Positions 1 to 5,279 of a DNA stretch of 5,279 bases are shown piece by piece (position 1 is the stretch's first letter; each line of letters opens with the position of its first letter). The DNA is from Deltaproteobacteria bacterium (GTDB lineage Bacteria; Desulfobacterota; DSM-4660; Desulfatiglandales; HGW-15), in the NCBI GenBank assembly GCA_020342025.1, contig CP070840.1, positions 2,325,464 through 2,330,742 on the forward strand, in the 5' to 3' direction. A program made the translations under genes and the position numbers. The notes under the pieces are model-generated. The model searched no databases. It was not told where the DNA came from and saw only the letters and a program-made list of their open reading frames with translations.

Positions 1-1035
1 AGGCTTGCAGGGGACAAAATCAGGGCCCAAAAGGTCATGAAAGAGGCGGGTGTGCCCGTCATTCCCAGCAGTGGGGATGGAGTCATCACGGTTGAAGAGG
101 CCATTAGCGCGGGTGGCAAGATTGGTTATCCTGTCATGATCAAGGCATCCGGAGGGGGTGGAGGTCGTGGCATCAGGATTTGTGAAAACGAGGATATGCT
201 TCTAGAAGAATTTTCCGTGGCAAAAATGGAGGCACGCGCCGCCTTTGGGAATGATCAAGTCTACATTGAGAAGTATCTCACCCAACCCCGACACATCGAA
301 TTCCAGATTCTGGCGGACAGCGAGGGCTATGTAACCCATTTAGGCGAAAGAGAGTGCACCATTCAAAGGCGATATCAGAAACTCATTGAAGAATCCCCTT
401 CACCCAAGCTCACGGCCCAACTCAGGAATACCATGGGAAAGGCGGCCATCGCCGCGGCTAAGGCTGTCAAGTATTTCAATGCGGGTACGGTGGAATTTCT
501 CCTCGACCAGGATGAGAACTTCTATTTTCTGGAGGTCAATGCGAGGCTCCAGGTGGAACATCCCGTCACAGAATTGACCACCGGAATAGACCTGGTCAAA
601 GAGCAGATAAGGCTTTCTTGCGGTGAAACGCTCACCTATTCCTTTGACGATCTGGAAAAGAGGGGTTGGGCCATAGAATGCCGGATCAATGCTGAAGACC
701 CAGATAACAACTTCATGCCCTCTCCTGGTGTTGTAGAAGAATATCATCCGCCGGGCGGTTCTGGAATCAGATTAGACACCCACCTTTACCAGGGATACGA
801 GTTACCCATATTTTACGATTCCCTGATTGCCAAGCTCATCTCTCACGACCTCACGCGAGAGGGAGCCATCCGTATCATGAAAAGGGCCCTTGAAGAATTC
901 AAGATAGAGCCCCTTAAAACCACCATCCCTCTTTATGTAAAGGTCATGGACGATCCCTTGTTCCAAAAAGGCGATTTTCATACAGGCTTTATCCACAAAT
1001 TCTTACCAGGGGATGAGGAGGATGAAGACCTTTAG
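1..1035 (+). CDS. accC: Biotin carboxylase subunit of an acyl-CoA carboxylase (5'-truncated by window edge)
   Basis: Catalyses ATP- and bicarbonate-dependent carboxylation of biotin on a carrier protein, the first half-reaction of acetyl-, propionyl- or other acyl-CoA carboxylases in the cytoplasm. The reading frame is open from base 1 (344 codons, then TAG), so the start lies upstream; an internal ATG at 37 is not the true start because family-typical sequence (RLAGDK) precedes it. By recalled alignment to E. coli AccC about 110 N-terminal residues are missing. Fragment residues matching known ATP-grasp and active-site positions: K6 (K116), K48 (K159), the glycine-rich loop GGGGGRG at 51-57, E90 (E201), H98 (H209), K127 (K238), E165 and E178 (metal ligands E276, E288), N180, R182 (R292), QVE 184-186, and R257 (R338). 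H236 is replaced by Y125. The protein ends at normal AccC length with an acidic tail (DEEDEDL) and no fused biotin-carrier domain, so carrier and carboxyltransferase must be separate proteins. The acyl-CoA substrate cannot be read from this subunit. Confidence 0.95.
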   Translation, partial: RLAGDKIRAQKVMKEAGVPVIPSSGDGVITVEEAISAGGKIGYPVMIKASGGGGGRGIRICENEDMLLEEFSVAKMEARAAFGNDQVYIEKYLTQPRHIEFQILADSEGYVTHLGERECTIQRRYQKLIEESPSPKLTAQLRNTMGKAAIAAAKAVKYFNAGTVEFLLDQDENFYFLEVNARLQVEHPVTELTTGIDLVKEQIRLSCGETLTYSFDDLEKRGWAIECRINAEDPDNNFMPSPGVVEEYHPPGGSGIRLDTHLYQGYELPIFYDSLIAKLISHDLTREGAIRIMKRALEEFKIEPLKTTIPLYVKVMDDPLFQKGDFHTGFIHKFLPGDEEDEDL

Positions 1036-1053
1036 GGCATTGCCTCTGGCTTC

Positions 1054-1057
1054 GGAG
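1054..1057 (+). promoter_or_regulatory. Ribosome binding site of the acyl-CoA dehydrogenase
   Basis: GGAG lies 7 bases before the ATG at 1065 and fixes that start. It is inside the 29-base spacer after the biotin carboxylase stop, which holds no hairpin or promoter I can recognise. Confidence 0.7.
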
Positions 1058-1064
1058 AACGGGT

Positions 1065-2219
1065 ATGGATTTTGAGCTCAATGAAGAGCATAAGATGCTG
1101 AAGGAGACGGTGACCAAGTTTGTGGATAGGGACGTGATTCCACGGGCACCTGAGATCGATGAAGAGGAGAAATTCCCGGAAGAGAGTTTCAGGGCCATGG
1201 CCGATATGGGATTTTATGGCATGACCATTCCAGAGCTTTATGGAGGAAGCGGGGCCGACTTTCTCTCCTGTGTCCTGGTGATGGAGGAGCTTATGAGGGG
1301 GTGTGCTGCCACAGGGAATACGTACGGTGCCCATGCCATCCTCTGCACCGAGAGTATTTTTAGAAATGGGAACGAAGCGCAAAGACGCAAGTTTCTGCCA
1401 GAACTGATGGCGGGAAACAAGATTGGGGCTCTGGCACTTACAGAGCCAGAGGCAGGATCAGATGCCCTTTCCCTCAAGACCCGGGCAGTTAAGAAAGGGG
1501 ACAAGTATATCCTGAATGGAACAAAGATGTTCATTACAAACGGGCCCGTGATGGATGTGGCCATTGTCTACGCAAAGACGAAGCCGGAGGCGGGTGAGAG
1601 AGGGATCTCCGCCTTTATTGTGGAAAAGGAGTTCTCCGGTTTTTCCAGGGGAAAACCCTTGAAGAAGATGGGGGTGAGGGGCTCCCCCACAGGGGAGTTG
1701 ATTTTTGAGGATTGCGAAGTGCCCGCGGACAACCTTCTGGGTGAAGAGGATAAGGGGATCAGGATCCTGATGAGCGGTCTTGATAGGGAGAGGATCCTCT
1801 GGTCCATAGCGCCCATTGGCGTCGCTCAAGGGGCCTTTGACCTGGCATTCAAGTACGCCTCAAAAAGGGTTCAATTCGGATCGTCCATCATCAACTTCCA
1901 GATGATTCAGGAGATGCTGGCGGACATGGCCACGGAAATACAGGCAGGAAGGATTCTCTCCTATTGGGCAGCCACGCTGGCTGACTCGGGGAAAAGGGCG
2001 AGATTAGAGGCCTCATATGCAAAGCTCTTCTGTGCAGAGGCGGGAATCCGGGCTGTGGGCAAGGCGGTGCAGGTCTTTGGGGGGTATGGATTCATGAGGG
2101 AATTCCCCGTGGAGCGAATGTACAGGGACATTAAGGGCATCGAGTTCGGTGCGGGCACCAACCAGATTCAAAGACTCATCATCATAAGGGAACTCATGAA
2201 AACCCTCCAGGCGGACTAA
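1065..2219 (+). CDS. Acyl-CoA dehydrogenase, isovaleryl-CoA/long-chain type by catalytic residue
   Basis: Flavoprotein of 384 residues, the usual family length, that oxidises an acyl-CoA to the 2,3-enoyl-CoA and passes electrons to electron-transfer flavoprotein. Visible signatures: the FAD/substrate motif ALTEPEAGSD at 124-133, R268 in RVQFG (FAD contact in the family), and the C-terminal signature from QVFGGYGF to RMYRD at 336-355. The medium/short-chain enzymes have their catalytic Glu in a YEGT motif near the C-terminus; here that motif reads GAGT (362-365), with A363 at the Glu position. Isovaleryl-CoA dehydrogenase has the same GAGT and uses a Glu in its LDLER motif; this protein has LDRER at 239-243, so E242 is the likely base. 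The start is supported by GGAG at 1054-1057, 7 bases upstream, and by the family-typical N-terminus MDFELNEEH. It begins 29 bases after the biotin carboxylase with no terminator between, so the two are probably co-transcribed. The substrate (isovaleryl-, other branched or long-chain acyl-CoA) is inference. Confidence 0.95.
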   Translation: MDFELNEEHKMLKETVTKFVDRDVIPRAPEIDEEEKFPEESFRAMADMGFYGMTIPELYGGSGADFLSCVLVMEELMRGCAATGNTYGAHAILCTESIFRNGNEAQRRKFLPELMAGNKIGALALTEPEAGSDALSLKTRAVKKGDKYILNGTKMFITNGPVMDVAIVYAKTKPEAGERGISAFIVEKEFSGFSRGKPLKKMGVRGSPTGELIFEDCEVPADNLLGEEDKGIRILMSGLDRERILWSIAPIGVAQGAFDLAFKYASKRVQFGSSIINFQMIQEMLADMATEIQAGRILSYWAATLADSGKRARLEASYAKLFCAEAGIRAVGKAVQVFGGYGFMREFPVERMYRDIKGIEFGAGTNQIQRLIIIRELMKTLQAD

Positions 2220-2369
2220 CTGGGCTGGACAGAAGGCATTGAACTTCCATACAGTCCCTGAACGCAATCTCCGTGTTAGATTATTCTTGGCAGACGGGTC
2301 TTCATTATTGGTCGCAAAATCACTGACTATTCAGGGCAGAAATAGCTCATATCTGACACTGCCACATAT

Positions 2370-2460
2370 TGTCATTGGGAGGAGCGTTAGCGACGAAGCA
2401 ATCTCTGCAATGATTTTGACCATGAGATTGCGTCGCTCCCTGCGGTCGCTCGCAATGACA
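2370..2460. repeat. Imperfect palindromic intergenic repeat (MITE/REP-like)
   Basis: Two arms, 2370-2405 and 2424-2460, form an imperfect inverted repeat around an 18-base loop (2406-2423). The outermost 8 bases pair perfectly (TGTCATTG with CAATGACA), as do the innermost 8 (GCAATCTC with GAGATTGC). Between them both arms carry the same two short modules, GGAGCG and AGCGAC or their complements, but in a different order, so the middle pairs only partly. Palindromes of this kind, with TCATTGCGAG and GAAGCAATCTC arms, are as I recall widespread and multi-copy in Desulfobacterota and other environmental bacteria. No T-run follows the right arm, so it is not a classic terminator. It ends 10 bases before the Shine-Dalgarno sequence of the ligase, so a transcript starting upstream would carry a large hairpin in its leader. 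No transposase gene is present. Confidence 0.8.
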
Positions 2461-2469
2461 GCATAAAAG

Positions 2470-2476
2470 AAGGAGG
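2470..2476 (+). promoter_or_regulatory. Strong ribosome binding site of the acyl-CoA ligase
   Basis: AAGGAGG is a near-perfect Shine-Dalgarno sequence 7 bases before the ATG at 2484 and settles that start. It lies just outside the palindromic repeat, so the repeat hairpin need not hide it. Confidence 0.9.
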
Positions 2477-2483
2477 CAGAGCG

Positions 2484-4160
2484 ATGGAAAAGAGGATCTG
2501 GCACAAGGCCTATGCCCCGGCGGTTCCCCCCAGTATCGATTATGAAAAGATCACCACGCCGGAGGCCCTGGAGAGGACCGTGAGGAACTTCCCTGACAAT
2601 ACGGCCCTGGTCATGATGGGGAAGAGGATCAGTTACCGGGAGCTGGACGAACTGGTCAATCGTTTTGCTGCAGCCTTGGCCGACCTGGGCATTCAGAAGG
2701 GAGACAAGGTGGCCATTCTGCTTCCCAACCTCCCTCAGGGGGTAATCGCCTGCCAGGCCGTCCTCAAGCTTGGGGGCGTGGTGGTCATGCACAACCCCCT
2801 CTACACAGAAAGCGAACTGGCCTACCAGCTCAATGACTCTGACTCCAAGATGGCCATATCCTTAGACCTCCTTGTCCCCAGGATCCTAAAGTTGAAAGAA
2901 AAGACAGCCGTGGAGACGGTCATTGCCTGTCACATTCGAGATTATTTGCCCTTTCCCAAAAAACAGCTCTTTCCGTTTGTCAAAAAGAACATGCACCGGA
3001 GGACCAATCCGGGTGAGGGCGTCCACGATTTTCTGGATCTTGTTAAAAAATATCCTCCGACCCCGCCGCAGAGGGAGGTCCTGTTCGATGATCTGGCCAC
3101 CCTGCTCTACACGGGGGGCACAACGGGTGTTTCAAAGGGTGTGATGCTCACCCACGCCAACCTCAGCATCAATGTACAGCAGTTAAAGGGATGGTTCCAC
3201 GATGCAGAAGATGGCAAAGAGAGCATGCTGGGCATCTTCCCCATCTTCCATGTTGCAGGATTCACCGTGGTGATGAACCACTGCATATTTAGGGGATTTG
3301 AAGTCATTCTGGTGCCCCGTCCTGAGGCGGGTGGTATCCTGGAGATGACCCGGAAGTTCAGACCTAATGTCTTCACCTGCGTCCCCACCATCTTTGTAGG
3401 CATCCTGAATCATCCTCACTTCCCAAAGACCGACTTTTCCTGCATAAAATGGACCGTCTCGGCCGCCGCACCCCTTGCCGTGGATACCATTCGGGAATGG
3501 GAAAAGGTGACGGGATCAACGATCGTCGAGTGCTATGGCCTGACAGAGACTTCTCCGCTCTCCCATGCCAATCCCTGGGGAGGAAAAACCAAGGTGGGCA
3601 GTGTGGGTCTGCCCGTAACCGATACGGATTGCCGAATCGTGGATATTGAAACAGGCACAAAGGAAATGCCCCTTGGAGAGTCTGGAGAGATTCTCCTGAA
3701 AGGGCCCCAGCTCACCCAGGGATATTACAAGAATCCAGAGGAGACCGCCCATGCCATTCGGGATGGATGGTTCTACACAGGGGATATCGGCTACATGGAC
3801 GATGAGGGGTATCTGTATATCACGGACCGCAAGAAAGAAATGATCATTGCCGGTGGATATAACATCTACCCCAGAGAGATCGATGAGGTCCTCTTTGAGC
3901 ACCCCAAAATACAGGAGGCGTGTGCCGTGGGGATTCCTGATCCTTACCGTGGTGAAACGGTCAAGGCCTTTATCGTCACAAAGCTCGGTGAGACCCTTAC
4001 AGAGGATGAAGTGATCGCCTTTTGCAGAGAAAAACTGGCTGCCTACAAGGTGCCCAAGCTGGTGGAGTTCATGGATGAGCTTCCCAAAAGCACGGTGGGC
4101 AAGGTCATGAGGAGGAAGCTGAAGGAGATGGAAATGGAAAGGACCAAGAAGGAAGAATAG
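2484..4160 (+). CDS. fadD: Long-chain fatty acid--CoA ligase (AMP-forming acyl-CoA synthetase)
   Basis: Cytosolic or membrane-associated enzyme of 558 residues, close to E. coli FadD in length, that activates a carboxylic acid with ATP to an acyl-adenylate and then to acyl-CoA. All core ANL-superfamily motifs are present in order: the P-loop-like YTGGTTGVSKG at 209-219; the aromatic-rich FPIFHVAG at 252-259; the adenine-binding YGLTET at 351-356; TGD at 432-434, whose Asp binds the ribose; the hinge DRKKEMI at 448-454; GYNIYP at 458-463; and the catalytic lysine K540 in STVGK near the C-terminus. The large N-terminal domain spans roughly 1-445 and the mobile C-terminal domain 446-558. No signal peptide or membrane segment is evident. 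The start is fixed by AAGGAGG 7 bases upstream. Chain length and branching preference cannot be read from sequence; the neighbouring dehydrogenase and carboxylase point to beta-oxidation or branched acyl-CoA catabolism. The next gene starts 8 bases after the stop, suggesting co-expression. Other acyl-CoA ligases of this size (medium-chain or aromatic acids) remain possible. Confidence 0.93.
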   Translation: MEKRIWHKAYAPAVPPSIDYEKITTPEALERTVRNFPDNTALVMMGKRISYRELDELVNRFAAALADLGIQKGDKVAILLPNLPQGVIACQAVLKLGGVVVMHNPLYTESELAYQLNDSDSKMAISLDLLVPRILKLKEKTAVETVIACHIRDYLPFPKKQLFPFVKKNMHRRTNPGEGVHDFLDLVKKYPPTPPQREVLFDDLATLLYTGGTTGVSKGVMLTHANLSINVQQLKGWFHDAEDGKESMLGIFPIFHVAGFTVVMNHCIFRGFEVILVPRPEAGGILEMTRKFRPNVFTCVPTIFVGILNHPHFPKTDFSCIKWTVSAAAPLAVDTIREWEKVTGSTIVECYGLTETSPLSHANPWGGKTKVGSVGLPVTDTDCRIVDIETGTKEMPLGESGEILLKGPQLTQGYYKNPEETAHAIRDGWFYTGDIGYMDDEGYLYITDRKKEMIIAGGYNIYPREIDEVLFEHPKIQEACAVGIPDPYRGETVKAFIVTKLGETLTEDEVIAFCREKLAAYKVPKLVEFMDELPKSTVGKVMRRKLKEMEMERTKKEE

Positions 4161-4164
4161 GGGG
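4159..4164 (+). promoter_or_regulatory. Possible ribosome binding site of the oxidoreductase, overlapping the ligase stop
   Basis: AGGGGG shares its first two bases with the ligase TAG stop and sits only 4 bases before the ATG at 4169, closer than usual. The alternative, AAGGAA at 4149-4154, is 14 bases away, farther than usual. Neither is ideal, which would suit translation coupled to termination of the ligase; this is inference. Confidence 0.4.
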
Positions 4165-4168
4165 CCCT

Positions 4169-5279
4169 ATGGAAGCGTATGATGCCGTCGTAATTGGAGC
4201 CGGTAATGGGGGCCTCACCGCATCTGCAGCCCTGGCCCAAAAGGGTCTCCATGTGCTGCTGTTGGAGCGACACAATATCCCGGGTGGATGTGCCACAAGC
4301 TTTTGTCGAGGACGCTTTGAGTTTGAGGTGGCACTGCACCAGCTCAGTGGTATGGGCACGCCTGAGAGACCCGGCCCGGTCAGGATGTTATTGACTGACC
4401 TCGGGGTCCTTGGTGACCTGGAGTTTGTGGAGTTGTCCGACCTCTTTAATGTGATGATGCCCGACGGATTCAGGGTCACCTTAAAGACCGACAAAGACCA
4501 GGTTATATGGGAGCTTAAAGAGAAGTTCCCCCATGAAAAGGAGGGCATCCAGAAGTTCTTTGATCTCGCTTATGATTATGCCAACCAGATGCTGGCCGCT
4601 TTTTATTTCAAAGATCCCAATCCCTCTCGCGAGAAATTCCCCGTCCTTTACGCATATGCCTTCAAGCCTGCAAAGGACGTGCTCGACGCCCTATTTACCG
4701 ATCCCCTGGCCAAGGCCATCATCTCTGTCTACTGGGGATATCTGGGACTGCCCCCCACGCGCATCTCCTTCGCCTATTTGGCCATGCTGCTTTTTATGTA
4801 CATAGAGTTCAAACCCTATCACATCAGAGGCGGTTCTCAGGCCCTCTCCAATGCCATTGCCAATAAGTTCCTCTCCCAGGGCGGTACAGTCCGTTTCAAT
4901 TGTGGCGTGAAAAAAATCCTTGTGGAGGATGGCGCTGTCCGGGGCGTGATTACAGAACATGGGGATCGTATACAGGCCAAATATGTGGTTTCCAATGCAT
5001 CCCAGGTCTCCACATATGTCCAGCTCATTGATCCAGAGCACGTCCCCAAAAACGTCCACGCGGAAATGAGGGGGCGCACACTCAGTCCCTCCGCCTTTAC
5101 GCTGTTCGCGGGATTGGATTGTGAGCCCGCGGATGTGGGCATCACAGAAACCACAAACTTTCTGCTCACCCATACGGATATCTCAGATGGAAATCTTGAT
5201 CGCATGCGGAATCTGGATATCCAGGACGAGGTGGTCGCCTTTAGTTGCTATGATGTGGCTGATCCTGATTTCTCTCCTC
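4169..5279 (+). CDS. FAD-dependent oxidoreductase, phytoene desaturase/carotenoid isomerase-like (3'-truncated by window edge)
   Basis: The frame is open from the ATG at 4169 to the window end (370 codons), with no stop inside. The N-terminus shows a textbook dinucleotide-binding fold: a beta strand (YDAVVIGAG), GxGxxG at 10-15 reading GAGNGG, and E33 ending the second strand (VLLLER), expected to bind the FAD ribose, followed by PGG at 38-40. A second family block is RGGSQALSNAI from residue 220, then V-rich strands and VVSNA at 273-277, which in CrtI, carotenoid isomerase, retinol saturase and related COG1233-type proteins lines the FAD site. Such proteins are about 490-540 residues long, so roughly 120-170 residues are missing. 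Members desaturate, saturate or isomerise hydrophobic polyenes, but many bacterial ones have no known substrate, and no carotenoid gene is seen nearby. The start is supported by the glycine motif lying 9 residues in. It follows the acyl-CoA ligase by 8 bases, so it is probably in the same operon and may act on a lipid or acyl substrate; that is inference. Confidence 0.9.
   Translation, partial: MEAYDAVVIGAGNGGLTASAALAQKGLHVLLLERHNIPGGCATSFCRGRFEFEVALHQLSGMGTPERPGPVRMLLTDLGVLGDLEFVELSDLFNVMMPDGFRVTLKTDKDQVIWELKEKFPHEKEGIQKFFDLAYDYANQMLAAFYFKDPNPSREKFPVLYAYAFKPAKDVLDALFTDPLAKAIISVYWGYLGLPPTRISFAYLAMLLFMYIEFKPYHIRGGSQALSNAIANKFLSQGGTVRFNCGVKKILVEDGAVRGVITEHGDRIQAKYVVSNASQVSTYVQLIDPEHVPKNVHAEMRGRTLSPSAFTLFAGLDCEPADVGITETTNFLLTHTDISDGNLDRMRNLDIQDEVVAFSCYDVADPDFSP

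Larger units (their letters stand above)
2220..2483. other. Intergenic region between acyl-CoA dehydrogenase and acyl-CoA ligase
   Basis: This is the only long gap in the window. The first 150 bases (2220-2369) show no convincing gene, intrinsic terminator or sigma-70 promoter; a TTGGCA at 2287-2292 resembles a -35 box but has no -10 box at suitable spacing. A 75-codon open frame (2239-2466) runs through it, but it lacks a ribosome binding site and its last third is just the translated palindromic repeat (ending SLRSLAMTA), so I do not call it a gene. The rest holds the repeat at 2370-2460 and the ribosome binding site of the ligase. If the ligase and oxidoreductase have their own promoter, it should be here. 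Confidence 0.7.

Noticed and set aside
37..39. ATG at 37 as the true start of the biotin carboxylase
   Set aside because: The frame is open upstream and encodes the conserved AGDK segment with its ATP-binding lysine; a start here would remove the entire N-terminal domain.
1758..1800. Two perfect palindromes centred on GGATCC (14 bases at 1758-1771 and 12 bases at 1789-1800) in the dehydrogenase gene
   Set aside because: Both fall in codons for the repeated Arg-Ile-Leu around the conserved catalytic helix, so the shared AGGATCCT is explained by coding; no regulatory role is supported.
2239..2466. 75-codon open frame in the intergenic gap
   Set aside because: It has no ribosome binding site, its last third is translation of the palindromic repeat, and the rest resembles no protein family I know.
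2424..2476. Right arm of the palindrome as an intrinsic terminator
   Set aside because: The arm is followed by an A-rich stretch and a Shine-Dalgarno sequence, not a T-run, and the hairpin's middle is poorly paired.
2331..2792. 153-codon antisense open frame spanning the gap and the ligase start
   Set aside because: It is opposite the well-supported ligase gene and the repeat, with no recognisable domain, so it is a shadow frame.
4691..5173. 160-codon antisense open frame within the oxidoreductase region
   Set aside because: The + strand frame carries clear FAD-binding motifs and stays open throughout; the antisense frame has no family features.

Overview
The window holds four protein-coding genes, all on the + strand. 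It is a slice of an acyl-CoA catabolism cluster: the end of a biotin carboxylase, a complete acyl-CoA dehydrogenase, a complete fatty-acid (long-chain type) acyl-CoA synthetase, and the first 370 codons of an FAD-dependent oxidoreductase of the phytoene desaturase-like family. No tRNA, rRNA, CRISPR array, insertion sequence or phage gene is visible. The closely packed acyl-CoA genes, moderate GC content, strong Shine-Dalgarno sites and a palindromic repeat of the 'TCATTGCGAG...GCAATCTC' kind suggest a Gram-negative anaerobe of the Desulfobacterota (syntroph or sulfate-reducer type). That placement is inference; no phylogenetic marker is present.

Layout. Bases 1-1035: biotin carboxylase, cut at its N-terminus by the window edge, ending at about AccC length with no biotin-carrier domain attached. 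Bases 1065-2219: acyl-CoA dehydrogenase, 29 bases downstream. It lacks the C-terminal catalytic glutamate of medium-chain enzymes and instead carries the glutamate of the isovaleryl-CoA/long-chain type. Bases 2220-2483: the only sizeable intergenic gap, containing an imperfect palindromic repeat (2370-2460) just ahead of the next ribosome binding site. Bases 2484-4160: AMP-forming acyl-CoA ligase with every core motif intact. Bases 4169-5279: the oxidoreductase, starting 8 bases after the ligase stop and still open at the window end.

How they may work together: the ligase activates a free carboxylic acid to its CoA thioester, the dehydrogenase introduces an alpha,beta double bond, and the biotin carboxylase would supply the carboxyl group for a biotin-dependent acyl-CoA carboxylase whose other subunits lie outside the window. 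A dehydrogenase of isovaleryl type beside a carboxylase subunit recalls leucine/isovalerate or branched acyl-CoA pathways, but the substrate cannot be fixed from sequence alone. The oxidoreductase's role is unknown; its tight coupling to the ligase gene is the most open question here. The window otherwise looks like ordinary metabolic gene content, and I found no clear sign of a new type of system.
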